Source of the DNA: Kitasatospora sp. NBC_01287
Lineage (GTDB): Bacteria > Actinomycetota > Actinomycetes > Streptomycetales > Streptomycetaceae
NCBI RefSeq assembly: GCF_026340565.1
Contig: NZ_JAPEPB010000001.1
Coordinates: forward strand, 8,344,001 to 8,408,000
DNA length: 64,000 bases
Direction of reading: 5' to 3'
Part shown: one piece after another, positions 41,204 to 49,420 of the stretch
Layout: every line of letters starts with the position of its first letter
Numbering within the stretch: position 1 is the stretch's first letter
The notes under the pieces: model-generated
What the model saw: only the letters and a program-made list of their open reading frames with translations
What the model was told of the DNA's origin: nothing
Databases searched by the model: none
Position numbers and translations under genes: made by a program

Positions 41204-41252
41204 CCGCTGGGGTAGCCGGCGCGCTCGGCGGGCGCGCCGGCTACCCCAGCGG
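41204..41252. terminator. 21-bp perfect stem overlapping the marR stop codon
   Basis: Arms 41204-41224 and 41232-41252 are exact complements with a 7-nt loop, the longest perfect hairpin found in the window. The stop and last codons of the minus-strand marR gene (ends 41241) lie in the right arm; it should also terminate the plus-strand membrane protein gene. Confidence 0.9.
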
Positions 41253-41735
41253 CGGCAGCTCGGCGCGGGCGTGCCGGCCCAGCCGGTCCAGCGCGTCCAC
41301 CATGGCGGTGGCCTCGGCGGGGGCGAGGGCCCCGTGCAGCAGCCGTTCGGCCTCCCTGGTGTGGGCGGCGGCGGCCGTGAGCAGGGTGCGCTCGCCCTGC
41401 TCGGTCATGGCGACCAGTTGCACCCGCCGGTCGGTCGGCGAGGGGGTCCGGGTCACCAGGCCGACCTCGGTCATCCGGTCGATCAGCCGGGTGGCGCCGC
41501 CGCTGGTGAGCACCAGGCCGCCGGAGAGCCGGCTGACCGGGGTACCGCCGGGCTGGGCGGCCAGGATGAGCAGCACCTCGAACATCGAGTGGCTGATCCC
41601 GGCAGCCCGTTGGATCGCGCCGGCGAGCAGCCGTTCGATCAGCGCGGAGGTGTTGAGCAGCACGCCGACCGCCTGGATCCCCGGGTCGGCGGCCACCTGC
41701 GCGACGCTGCGGGGCTGCTGGTCGGGCTCGGGCAC
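41241..41735 (-). CDS. MarR family transcriptional regulator
   Basis: 164 residues. HTH PVSRLSGGLVLTSGGATRLI, the recognition helix context, and wing GLVTRTPSPTDRRVQLVAMT are typical. The GTG start has GAGGGAG nine bases upstream. It lies downstream of an NAD(P)-binding oxidoreductase gene on the same strand with 192 bp between them, filled with 9-bp repeats; a palindrome upstream of the oxidoreductase gene may be its operator. Confidence 0.9.
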   Translation of the reverse strand: MPEPDQQPRSVAQVAADPGIQAVGVLLNTSALIERLLAGAIQRAAGISHSMFEVLLILAAQPGGTPVSRLSGGLVLTSGGATRLIDRMTEVGLVTRTPSPTDRRVQLVAMTEQGERTLLTAAAAHTREAERLLHGALAPAEATAMVDALDRLGRHARAELPPLG

Positions 41736-41760
41736 GCTGGATCTCCCTCGGCATCGTCGG

Positions 41761-41850
41761 GTTCGGCGGGTCCGTCAGGTTCGCCGGGTCCGTCGGGTCC
41801 GTCAGGTTCGCCGGGTCCGTCGGGTCCGTCAGGTTCGGCAGGTTCGTCGG
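41761..41850. repeat. Nonamer-based tandem repeats, 27-bp higher order unit
   Basis: Two exact 27-bp units (41779-41805, 41806-41832), each made of three nonamers (gttcgccgg, gtccgtcgg, gtccgtcag), flanked by partial units, between two minus-strand genes. Confidence 0.9.
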
Positions 41851-41927
41851 CCCCTATCGTGGCCAGTGGGGCGGCGCCGGTCCAGTCGGTGCCGGTGCCG
41901 CCCGCCGCGGCCGGACGGCCAGCCCGG

Positions 41928-42578
41928 TCAGTAGCCGCAGGTGAACCGCTCGCCGAGGTGCGCCGGCCGCTCGATCTCGTCGACCACGGCGACCGCGTAG
42001 TCCTCGACGGAGATCTTGCTGTTGCCGTCCGCGGCGGCGACCACGTCGTCCTGGGCGGTGCGGTAGGAGCCGGTCCGGTCACCGGGCTCGATCAGCGCCG
42101 CCGGGCTGAGGCTGGTCCAGGCCACGTCGCTGACGGTGCGGTAGTAGTCGAGGGCGTCGCCGTGCGCGTGCATGATCTGCAGCAGCCAGTCGGGCAGGCC
42201 GGGGGCGTCCCAGACCAGCGTGCCGTCGGGGGTGCGCAGCGAGCCGGCGCCGCCGACCGCGATCAGCCGCGGCGCCTGGTCGCCGAGCGCGCGCAGGCCC
42301 GTCACCAGGGACCTGGCGGCGGGCTCGATGGTGGCCAGGTGGCCCGGGCCGTCCCCGCCGCCGACCGCGCTGACCAGCGCGTCCTGCCCGGCGGCCGCGG
42401 CGTGGACCGAGGCCGGGTCGAGCACGTCGCCCTGGGTGACGGTGAGGGCGGGGGAGCTCTCGGTGATCTTGGCGGGGTCGCGGACCACGGCGGTGACCTG
42501 GTGGCCGCGGCTCAGCGCCTCGCGCACGACGGCGCTTCCGATGGTGCCGTTGGCGCCGAAGACAGCGATCTTGGACAT
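41928..42578 (-). CDS. NAD(P)-binding oxidoreductase (NmrA/SDR-like)
   Basis: 216 residues. IAVFGANGTIGSAVVREALS is an atypical-SDR Rossmann start with the G-x-x-G-x-x-G pattern, and the C-terminal ISVEDYAVAVVDEIERP block is common to NAD(P)H-binding proteins related to NmrA and quinone-reductase-like sensors. It may be a redox sensor or a reductase; the family is mixed. AGAGGAGGA lies upstream of the ATG. Position upstream of a marR gene, with a palindrome at 42678-42695 in its promoter region, suggests regulation by that protein. Confidence 0.82.
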   Translation of the reverse strand: MSKIAVFGANGTIGSAVVREALSRGHQVTAVVRDPAKITESSPALTVTQGDVLDPASVHAAAAGQDALVSAVGGGDGPGHLATIEPAARSLVTGLRALGDQAPRLIAVGGAGSLRTPDGTLVWDAPGLPDWLLQIMHAHGDALDYYRTVSDVAWTSLSPAALIEPGDRTGSYRTAQDDVVAAADGNSKISVEDYAVAVVDEIERPAHLGERFTCGY

Positions 42579-42677
42579 GCGAGGTCCTCCTCTAGGGATG
42601 CTGCGGGACTGACGAGCGGTGGGACTGACGAGCGGGTGGGGCCGATGGGCGGTAGCGACCATCATCTGAGTCAACAG

Positions 42678-42695
42678 TATCTGAGCAGTCAGGTA
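42678..42695 (-). promoter_or_regulatory. Inverted repeat TATCTGA-GCAG-TCAGGTA
   Basis: Arms match at six of seven positions, 100 bp upstream of the oxidoreductase gene. On the minus strand TTGACT (42675-42670) lies just after it as a possible -35. Candidate operator for a MarR or HxlR-type regulator. Confidence 0.45.
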
Positions 42696-42706
42696 TTTCC
42701 GTCCGG

Positions 42707-44251
42707 TCAGGATTCTTTCGGCAGCAGGGCCCGCACCGCCTCGACGGTGTCCGCCTCGGCGGCGGGTTTGTCCTCGCGGTAGCGCAGCACCCGCGCGAAG
42801 CGCAGCGTGACCCCCGCCGGATAGCGCGAGGAGCGCTGCACCCCGTCGAAGGCGATCTCCACCACCAGCTCGGGCCGCACCCGCACGCCCCAGGCCGGCC
42901 GCTCCACCGCGAGCCGGGCCAGCCGCTCGGTCTGCCAGGCGAGCAGGACGTCGGTCAGTCCCTTGAAGGTCTTGCCGAGCATCGCGAACGATCCGTCCAC
43001 ACGCCGTGCGCCCAGGTGCAGGTTCGACAGGCGGCCCGCGCGCCGCCCGTGGCCCCACTCGGCGGCCAGCACCACCAGGTCCAGCGTGTGCACGGGCTTC
43101 ACCTTCAGCCAGGCGGTGCCGCGCCGTCCGGCGGTGTAGGGCGCGTCCAGCGCTTTGACCACCACGCCTTCGTGGCCCTGGTCGAGGGCCGCCGCGGCGA
43201 ACTCGCCCGCCGCCCGCCGGGTGGCCGGCTCGGCGGGGGTCGCCGCCACCAGCCGGCGCACCCGCAGTGACCCGGGCACCAGGCGGGCCAGTTCGGCGTG
43301 CCGCTGCTCGGCGGGCAGCTCCAGCAGGTCCCGGCCGTCCACCGCGAGCAGGTCGAAGAAGACCGGGGAGAGCGGCAGTGACGCGGTGGCGCCGGGGACG
43401 TCCAGCCGTGAGCCGACCCGGCCGGCGGTCTCCTGGAACGGACGGGGCCGGCCGGCCGCGTCCAGCGCGATGACCTCGCCGTCCAGCACCGCCTGCTCGG
43501 CCGGCAGGGCCAGCGCGGCGGCCGCCACCTCGGGCAGCCGGTCGGTGATCTCCTCCAGGGTCCGGGTGAAGACCCGCACGACCGCTCCGTCCCGGTGCAC
43601 CTGGATCCGGATCCCGTCCAGCTTCTGCTCCACCGCGCACGGGCCGAGCCGGTCCAGCGCCTCGTCGACGCTCTTGGCGGCGTGCGCGAGCATCGGCAGC
43701 ACCGGGCGGCCCACCAGCAGGCGGAACCGCGCCAGCGCCGGCGGCCCGTCCGCCAGCAGCGCCCCGGCCACCGCGCCCAGCGTGCCGCCGAGCATCACCG
43801 CCCGGCGCACCTGCTCGGCGGGAGCGCCGCCCGCTGCCGCCAGGGCCTCCACGGCGACGGCGTCCAGCGCGCCCTGGCGCACCTCGCCGCCCAGCAGCCG
43901 GAGCAGGAACTCCTGCTCGGGGCCGGTGGCCGCGCCCAGCAGCCCGGTCAGCAGCCGCCGCCGCTCGGCCTGCGCGCCCGTGCCGCGCACGGCCGCCAGC
44001 TCCGCCAGCGCGGCGTCGACCTGGTGGACCGTCAGGGTGGCGGCGGGGGCGGGCGGGACCGGCCGGCCGAGCACGCTCCAGCCCACGCCGAGCCGGCCCT
44101 GCGGCAGCCGACCGGCCAGGTAGGTGATCACCGTGGGTGCCTCGGCCGGCTCGGTGGCGCTGAGGAGTTCGGCCAGCAGCGCGACCTTCCGCGAACGGGC
44201 CGAGGTGGCGGCGACCTCGCGCGAGGTCCGGGCGAGGTCGGCCAGCAGCAT
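42707..44251 (-). CDS. ATP-dependent DNA ligase (LigB type)
   Basis: 514 residues. An N-terminal all-helical DNA-binding domain (about 1-190) precedes the nucleotidyltransferase core with the lysine adenylation motif EQKLDGIRIQVH, then VLDGEVIA, FFDLLAVDG, GHEGVVVKAL and LKVKP, and an OB-fold C-terminus. This domain order is that of ATP-dependent DNA ligase I-like enzymes, called LigB in mycobacteria, which seal nicks in repair. The start at 44251 gives the standard N-terminus (MLLADLARTSREVAATSARS); the frame to 44389 is an extension over the divergent promoter. Divergent from argJ. Confidence 0.9.
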   Translation of the reverse strand: MLLADLARTSREVAATSARSRKVALLAELLSATEPAEAPTVITYLAGRLPQGRLGVGWSVLGRPVPPAPAATLTVHQVDAALAELAAVRGTGAQAERRRLLTGLLGAATGPEQEFLLRLLGGEVRQGALDAVAVEALAAAGGAPAEQVRRAVMLGGTLGAVAGALLADGPPALARFRLLVGRPVLPMLAHAAKSVDEALDRLGPCAVEQKLDGIRIQVHRDGAVVRVFTRTLEEITDRLPEVAAAALALPAEQAVLDGEVIALDAAGRPRPFQETAGRVGSRLDVPGATASLPLSPVFFDLLAVDGRDLLELPAEQRHAELARLVPGSLRVRRLVAATPAEPATRRAAGEFAAAALDQGHEGVVVKALDAPYTAGRRGTAWLKVKPVHTLDLVVLAAEWGHGRRAGRLSNLHLGARRVDGSFAMLGKTFKGLTDVLLAWQTERLARLAVERPAWGVRVRPELVVEIAFDGVQRSSRYPAGVTLRFARVLRYREDKPAAEADTVEAVRALLPKES

Positions 44252-44377
44252 GGACCCATGCTCGCCCGGCCGTTCGGGCGTGGCGCCGGTGACACGCCGC
44301 CAGGGGTGGCCGAGGGCGGATCCCCGCACCCTCGCCGGTCGGCCGTCCGCCCGGTCCGCTGTCCCGTCCACCTGATA

Positions 44378-44406
44378 TTGTATGCGCAAATCAGAATACT
44401 TATACA
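44378..44406 (+). promoter_or_regulatory. AT-rich sigma-70-like promoter of argJ
   Basis: TTGTAT (44378-44383) and TATACA (44401-44406) are spaced by 17 bp in a strongly AT-rich island. The stretch includes GTAT and ATAC arms about 12 bp apart that could be part of an ArgR-type box; the box itself is not certain. Confidence 0.55.
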
Positions 44407-44418
44407 GATGGGGGTGGT

Positions 44419-45576
44419 GTGATGAACCGGCCGCTGCCGCGGGGGTTCCTCTCCTGGACGGCCAACATGGGCCTCAAGGACGACGCGGACGACTTCGCGC
44501 TCGTCGTCTCCGAGGCGCCCGCCGTCTCGGCCGCGGTCTTCACCCGCTCCCGGTTCGCCGGGCCGAGCGTGCTGCTGAGCCGGGGCGACGCGGCCCGGCA
44601 GGACGCCCGGGGCATGGTGGTGATCTCCCGCAACGCCAACGTGGCCACCGGACGGGCCGGCGCGGACAACGCCGCCGAGGTCCGCCGGCTGGCCGCGGCG
44701 GCGGCCGGGGTGGCGCCGGAGCAACTGGTGATCGGCTCCACCGGGGTGATCGGCCGGCCCTATCCGATGGAGTCGATCCGGGCGGGTGTGGCGGAGCTCC
44801 CCGCGCGGCTGCCCCCCGCCGACTTCCAGGCGGCCGCCGCGGCGATCATGACCACCGACACCCGGGCCAAGTCGGTCCACCTGCGCTGCGGCGACGCCGT
44901 GCTGGTGGGCATCGCCAAGGGCGTCGGGATGATCGAGCCGAACATGGCCACCCTGCTGACCTTCTTCTTCACTGACGCCGAGCTGCCGGCCGGCGAGCTG
45001 GACGCGGTCTTCCGGCGGGTGATGGACCGCACCTTCAACGCGCTCAGCATCGACACCGACACCTCGACCAGCGACACCGCCGCGGTCTTCGCCAACGGCC
45101 TGGCCGGGCCGGTCGACCCCGCCGCCTTCGAGGCCGTGCTCCACCGGGCCGCGCTGGCCCTGGTCCGCGACATCGCCTCGGACGGCGAGGGCGCGAGCAA
45201 GCTGATCGAGGTCGAGGTCACCGGCGCCCGGGACACCGCGCAGGCCAAGCGGGTGGGCAAGGCGGTGGTCAACTCCCCGCTGGTGAAGACCTCGGTGTAC
45301 GGCGCCGACCCCAACTGGGGCCGGGTGGCGATGGCGATCGGCAAGCTGGACGACGACCTCGACCTGGACCCGGCCAAGGTGGCCATCCGCTACGGGGCGC
45401 TGGCCGTGTTCCCCGAGGAGCCGGACGACGAGCTGCTCGCCCGGGCCCGCGCCTACCTGGGCGGGAGCGAGGTCGTGATCGGGATCGACCTCGGTCTCGG
45501 GGACGCCGGATTCACCGTCTACGGCTGCGATCTGACGCCGGGCTACGTCGAACTGAACTCCGGCTACACCACCTGA
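44419..45576 (+). CDS. argJ: ArgJ: ornithine acetyltransferase / N-acetylglutamate synthase
   Basis: 385 residues. The self-cleavage site is GMIEPNMATLLTFFFTDA, where the Thr after Ala starts the beta chain and acts as nucleophile; TKSVHLRC-like (RAKSVHLRCG) and VKTSVYGADPNWGRV blocks match ArgJ. The enzyme moves the acetyl group from N-acetylornithine to glutamate in the cyclic arginine pathway. No argC, argB, argD or argR gene is nearby, so it is probably a second, stand-alone copy. The GTG at 44419 or ATG at 44422 may start translation; GGGGG precedes both. The 3' end overlaps the aminotransferase gene by 13 bp. Confidence 0.92.
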   Translation: MMNRPLPRGFLSWTANMGLKDDADDFALVVSEAPAVSAAVFTRSRFAGPSVLLSRGDAARQDARGMVVISRNANVATGRAGADNAAEVRRLAAAAAGVAPEQLVIGSTGVIGRPYPMESIRAGVAELPARLPPADFQAAAAAIMTTDTRAKSVHLRCGDAVLVGIAKGVGMIEPNMATLLTFFFTDAELPAGELDAVFRRVMDRTFNALSIDTDTSTSDTAAVFANGLAGPVDPAAFEAVLHRAALALVRDIASDGEGASKLIEVEVTGARDTAQAKRVGKAVVNSPLVKTSVYGADPNWGRVAMAIGKLDDDLDLDPAKVAIRYGALAVFPEEPDDELLARARAYLGGSEVVIGIDLGLGDAGFTVYGCDLTPGYVELNSGYTT

Positions 45577-46703
45577 CGCTTGGTCAGCCAGTCGGCGAAG
45601 GCCGCCAGCGCCGGCTCCGGATCGGCGCGCCCCACTCCGATCCGGAACCGGTCGGTCGGCGTCGCGGTGAGCTCCGAGCGGTAGACCGAGGCCGGCAGCA
45701 GCAGCACCCCGGCCTCCTGGACCAGCCGGCCGCAGAACTCCTCGACCCCCTCCCGGCCCAGGTACCGGGGGAAGGCCACGCAGCCGCCGTCCGGCGCGGA
45801 CCACTCGAAGAGGTCGCCGAACTCGGCGAAGAAGGCCTCGAAGAGCGGCAGGTTGGCGGCGATGGTCGAGCGGCTGCGCGCCACCAGGGTGTCCCGGGCC
45901 TTCAGCGCGATCCGGGCCAGCACCTCGCTCGGCGCCGAGGAGCAGATCGTGGTGTAGTGCTTGGCCCGCTCCAGTTCGCTCAGCAGTTGCCGGTCGCGGC
46001 AGGCGATCCAGCCGATCCGCAGCCCCGGCAGCCCCAGCGACTTGGAGGTGACGTTGAGCGAGAGCGCCCGCTCCGACAGGTCGACGGCCTGCGGCAACCG
46101 CGTCGAGGGGTCGCGCTCCAGGCCGCGGTAGACCTCGTCGCTGAACAGGCGGATGCCGCGCTCGTCGCAGATCCGGGCCAGCTCACGGAAGTCCGCGGCG
46201 GTGATCAGCTTGCCGGTCGGGTTGTTCGGGAAGTTGACCGAGACCACCTTGGTGTTCGGGCGCAGCGCCGCGACCAGCCGGTCCAGGTCCAGGGCCCAGT
46301 CGCGGGCCGCGTCCAGGGCCACTCCGGTCACCGCGCAGAGCGAGCGCGGCACGGTCTCGGCGGACTGGTAGTTGGGAGTGACGACCACCGCGTGGTCCTC
46401 CGGACCGAGCAGCGCCCGCATCGCCAGGTAGAGGCCCTCCTCCGCGCCCGCGAAGCAGAGCACGTCCTGCGGGCCGGCCAGGTCGTAGGTGTCCGCGATG
46501 GCCTGGCGCAGCCCGGGATCGCCGTAGGTCTCGGTGTACCCCAGGGTCAGCGTCTCCCAGGCCCGCGCGTCCTCCTCGTCCGCCAGGGCGAGCAGCTCGG
46601 CCATCGCCATGGTCTGCGCGTCGGAGGCGGTCAGGTGGTAGCGGGCGGTGAACTCCCAGCGGGAGAGGTAGGTTTCGAGCCGGAATTCGGGCAGTCTGGT
46701 CAT
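45564..46703 (-). CDS. Class I/II PLP-dependent aminotransferase
   Basis: 379 residues, fold type I. LGYTETYGDPGLRQAIADTY, SVNFPNNPTGKLI with the Asn of the PLP site, SDEVYRGLE with Asp and Tyr, the Schiff-base Lys in NVTSKSLGLPGLRIGW, and the Arg near RFRIGVGR are all present. The substrate is unknown; enzymes of this look include capreomycidine-synthase-like and general aminotransferases. It converges on argJ with a 13-bp overlap, which raises but does not prove a link to ornithine or arginine metabolism. Confidence 0.88.
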   Translation of the reverse strand: MTRLPEFRLETYLSRWEFTARYHLTASDAQTMAMAELLALADEEDARAWETLTLGYTETYGDPGLRQAIADTYDLAGPQDVLCFAGAEEGLYLAMRALLGPEDHAVVVTPNYQSAETVPRSLCAVTGVALDAARDWALDLDRLVAALRPNTKVVSVNFPNNPTGKLITAADFRELARICDERGIRLFSDEVYRGLERDPSTRLPQAVDLSERALSLNVTSKSLGLPGLRIGWIACRDRQLLSELERAKHYTTICSSAPSEVLARIALKARDTLVARSRSTIAANLPLFEAFFAEFGDLFEWSAPDGGCVAFPRYLGREGVEEFCGRLVQEAGVLLLPASVYRSELTATPTDRFRIGVGRADPEPALAAFADWLTKRQVV

Positions 46704-46843
46704 CCGTGGGTCTCCCTCCGTGTGCGGAGAGTTCCCCGCCGTGCCTGGACGGTACGTCCGGACCGGGCGACCTGTCGAGATCCTGCCCGCCAGGGGCGCG
46801 GCCGGCTGCCCGGCGGTCCCGTCCGGGGGAGCAGACTGGAGGC

Positions 46844-47071
46844 ATGTGCCGAAGCATCAAGACCCTCCGTCCGCCCGTGCAGCCCGAGGTCACCGAGGAG
46901 GACATCCACGCCGCGGCGCTCCAGTACGTCCGCAAGGTCTCCGGGTTCCGGGCCCCGGCCGCGCACAACCGCGCGGTCTTCGACCAGGCCGTCGCGGCCG
47001 TCGCCGCGGCCACTGCCGCGCTGCTGGCGGGCCTGGAGGTGCGCGGTTCGGGTGGTCGGGCGTCCGAGTAG
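46844..47071 (+). CDS. DUF2277 family protein
   Basis: 75 residues. MCRSIKTLRPPVQPEVTEED, IHAAALQYVRKVSGFRAP and a C-terminal helix are the full length of DUF2277, a small conserved protein of unknown function with an invariant N-terminal Met-Cys-Arg. GGAGG lies just before the ATG. A bidirectional terminator follows. Confidence 0.85.
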   Translation: MCRSIKTLRPPVQPEVTEEDIHAAALQYVRKVSGFRAPAAHNRAVFDQAVAAVAAATAALLAGLEVRGSGGRASE

Positions 47072-47084
47072 CCGGAACGCGGGA

Positions 47085-47124
47085 CGCCCGTGGCGCCGGC
47101 CTGGCGGGGCCGGTGCCACGGGCG
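47085..47124. terminator. Bidirectional terminator between DUF2277 and the wall-anchored protein genes
   Basis: 17-bp stem (47085-47101 with 47108-47124), one G-T wobble, 6-nt loop, placed between two convergent genes. Confidence 0.82.
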
Positions 47125-47142
47125 CGACGGTGTGCCGCAGGG

Positions 47143-48159
47143 TCAGCGCTGCGCGCTGCGGCGACGGGTGAAGAGGACCGCGCCGACGCCGGCGGCGATC
47201 AGCACCGCGCCGCCGACACCGAAGGTGACCAGCTGGCCGCCGTTGGTGCCGGTGAAGGCCAGGCCGGTGGGCGTGGCGGAGACCGGCTGGACCGACGGCG
47301 AGCCGACCAGCTCATCGGTGGTGACCGGCGAACCCGAGGGCGCGGGCGCCGACGGGGTGGCCGCGACGGCGGCCGGGGCCGACGCCGAGGAACTCGGCTT
47401 GGTCGAGGTGCTCACCGAGGCCGAGGCCGACGGCGAGGTGCTCGTCGAGGCCGAGACGGAGGGTGAGGGGCTGGTGGAGCCCGAGGTGGAGGCCGACGGG
47501 CTCGGCGAGCCGGAGGGGCTCGACGAGGTGCTGCCCGAGGGCGAGGGGCTGGTGGAGGTCGAGGCGGAGGGCGAGGGGCTGGTGGAGCCCGAGGCGGAGG
47601 CCGACGGGCTCGCGCTCTGCGAGGGGGTGGGCGTCGGGGTGCCCTGGCAGGCGGTCCCGCCGTTCCACGCGCTGATCAGGCTGTTCGAGAAGACCCCGTT
47701 GGGGTACTTGGGCAGTGGCCCGTTGCCCTTGGTGCCGTCGAACTTGGTGCCGCCGCTGTAGAGGTCGATCTGGCCGAAGCACGGCGGCAGGCTGCCGCTG
47801 ACGTCCAGCTTCGCCTGACGGTGGCTCTGGGAGAGCGTGGTGGTCGCCCAGCCCAGGAAGCTCTGGGTGCCCGAGGTGGGCCAGGTCGGGCCCTCGGTGC
47901 TGTAGGACGCCAGCGAGATCTGGTACGAGCAGCCCTTGCTGATGTCGCCGTCCAGCTTGACCTGGATGGTGCCGTGCGGCTGGGCCATCCGGTCGCCGTT
48001 CTGCCAGGTGGCGCCGTTGTCGACGGAGTACTCGACCGTCGCGCTGTCGCAGTGGTCGACCTCGTGGGCCTGGGCGGGCCCGGCGGTCAGGAGGGGGGCG
48101 GTCACGGCTATGCCGAGCGCCGCCAGTGCCGGAAGAGTCCGGCGCAGGGGGTGGTGCAC
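47143..48159 (-). CDS. LAxTG-type cell-wall-anchored protein with Ser/Pro stalk
   Basis: 338 residues. A signal peptide (HHPLRRTLPALAALGIAVTA, cleavage after AQA near residue 32) precedes a Cys-containing domain of about 130 residues (HEVDHCDSATVEYSVDNGAT). Then comes a Ser/Pro/Ala/Thr stalk of about 90 residues (SPSAS and STSTSPSPS repeats), and the C-terminus LAFTG, hydrophobic helix and RRRSAQR tail. LAFTG is a variant of the LAxTG motif used by class E sortases in streptomycetes, so covalent wall anchoring is expected. The start is GTG 48159, with AGGGAG eight bases upstream. The exposed domain is unrecognised. Confidence 0.85.
   Translation of the reverse strand: MHHPLRRTLPALAALGIAVTAPLLTAGPAQAHEVDHCDSATVEYSVDNGATWQNGDRMAQPHGTIQVKLDGDISKGCSYQISLASYSTEGPTWPTSGTQSFLGWATTTLSQSHRQAKLDVSGSLPPCFGQIDLYSGGTKFDGTKGNGPLPKYPNGVFSNSLISAWNGGTACQGTPTPTPSQSASPSASASGSTSPSPSASTSTSPSPSGSTSSSPSGSPSPSASTSGSTSPSPSVSASTSTSPSASASVSTSTKPSSSASAPAAVAATPSAPAPSGSPVTTDELVGSPSVQPVSATPTGLAFTGTNGGQLVTFGVGGAVLIAAGVGAVLFTRRRSAQR
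47395..47640. repeat. Ser/Pro-coding imperfect repeats of the stalk
   Basis: Degenerate 6- to 24-bp repeats (gagggtgaggggctggtgga type) coding for the stalk between the exposed domain and the sorting signal; length polymorphism between strains is likely. Confidence 0.8.
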
Positions 48160-48407
48160 GGGTGTTGCTCCCTGAACGTAGGTGCACAGTGTGGTGTGGC
48201 GCACCGCCCCGGCGGGTCCGTGGACCGGCCGGGGCCATTGCGTCTGAGAGCGGGACGATATCCGACGGTGTGCCCGGTCTTGCGACCGGGGCGGAGGCTG
48301 TGCCTGACGCGTCGTCGGCGTGCGGCCTGACGGTCCGTCATCTTGGATTCACGTGGCATTCAGGCAGTATTCAGCCGACGGTCAGCGGACATTCAGCTGA
48401 TGGGGGC

Positions 48408-49037
48408 TCAGTCGGCCAGCTCGGGGTCGACCGGCGGGTGCGGTGCCGAGTGGCGGCCGACCAGGCCGAGCAGCCTCGTCTGCGGGTCGGCGTTCGGCGC
48501 GGTCGGTACCGGGGCGGCGAAGCGCTCGGTGGCGGCCAGCCGGTCCGCGTACGGAGCGACCTCGTGCAGCCCGAACTCCACGAGCTCCGGTGCCAGGTGG
48601 CTGTCCTGGCCGGTGGCCCTGGCCAGGTCCCAGGTGTGCACCACCAGGTCGATGGTCAGCTGGGTGCAGTAGTCCAGCGCCGACCGGTCGCCGTAGGACA
48701 GGTGCACGGTCAGGGCCAGGGCGTCCGGCACGGCGAACGCCGCCCGGGCGCCGGCCGCCGCGCGGGCCCAGCCGGCGGCCGGGTCCGCGCCCAGCACATC
48801 GCCCTCGAAGCGGTCGCCGACCTCGGCCGGGGTCGCGCCGAGCAGCAGCTCCGGGGCCCAGAGCTGCTCGGCCGCCACGTGGTTGACCAGGTCCCGCACC
48901 GACCACCCCGCGCACGGGGTCGGTGCCTGCCACTGGTTGCGGGCCACTGCCGGCACCCGGCGGCCGAAGGAGGCCAGCGCCTCGGCGTACAGGCGCAGGA
49001 CCTCGCGGTGGCGCCGCTCGGCGCGCTCGCGGCTCAT
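48408..49037 (-). CDS. DinB/mycothiol maleylpyruvate isomerase-like (TIGR03086) protein
   Basis: 209 residues. WQAPTPCAGWSVRDLVNHVA is the diagnostic first helix pair with the metal-ligand His, and TIDLVVHTWDLARATGQ the second with its His. These four-helix metalloproteins of the DinB superfamily include mycothiol-dependent enzymes, but most members such as this have unknown substrates. The start at 49037 gives a complete domain; the frame upstream reads out of phase with DUF6158. Confidence 0.85.
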   Translation of the reverse strand: MSRERAERRHREVLRLYAEALASFGRRVPAVARNQWQAPTPCAGWSVRDLVNHVAAEQLWAPELLLGATPAEVGDRFEGDVLGADPAAGWARAAAGARAAFAVPDALALTVHLSYGDRSALDYCTQLTIDLVVHTWDLARATGQDSHLAPELVEFGLHEVAPYADRLAATERFAAPVPTAPNADPQTRLLGLVGRHSAPHPPVDPELAD

Positions 49038-49092
49038 CGGCCGCCCGTCCTGCCGTGCCGGGGTGCCGTGGGCCGCTGCCGGACCTGACCGG

Positions 49093-49374
49093 TCACCGGG
49101 GGGTGGCCTCGATCCGGGCGGCGGCCTCCCGGGCGCGGGCGCCGGAGCGGGTGCGGCCGGCGGTGACCAGGCGGTTCGGGAAGCGGCGCAGGTACTCCGC
49201 CTCCAGCTCCGCCGAGCGCTCGGTGTGGTGCCGCAGCGCCTCGTCGGAGCCGTACAGGAAGGTCTCGTGCCTGGTCCGGTGGAGCTGTTCCAGCTCATGC
49301 AGCAGCCGCTCGTCCAGCAGGCTGCGGGCGGCGACTCCCTCGGACGCGCCGTCCGTGGTGGCGGTCAATCGCAT
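49093..49374 (-). CDS. DUF6158 family protein
   Basis: 93 residues. The core LLHELEQLHRTRHETFLYGS, then DEALRHHTERSAELEAEYLR and FPNR, matches DUF6158, a small helical family common in actinobacteria with no known role. It lies between the TIGR03086-like gene and the hemerythrin gene on the same strand, 55 and 46 bp apart, so the three may be cotranscribed. Confidence 0.8.
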   Translation of the reverse strand: MRLTATTDGASEGVAARSLLDERLLHELEQLHRTRHETFLYGSDEALRHHTERSAELEAEYLRRFPNRLVTAGRTRSGARAREAAARIEATPR

Positions 49375-49420
49375 GGCGGGTGCCTCCTCGGTGTCGACCT
49401 CGCGGGTCGCGACCCCCCTG

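Noticed and set aside
30309..42578. Biosynthetic gene cluster (exporters, regulators, VOC protein)
   Set aside because: Exporters and regulators are scattered among housekeeping genes and no core biosynthetic enzyme is present.
44251..44389. N-terminal extension of the LigB-type ligase
   Set aside because: The extension lies over the divergent argJ promoter; MLLADLARTSREVA matches the normal protein start.
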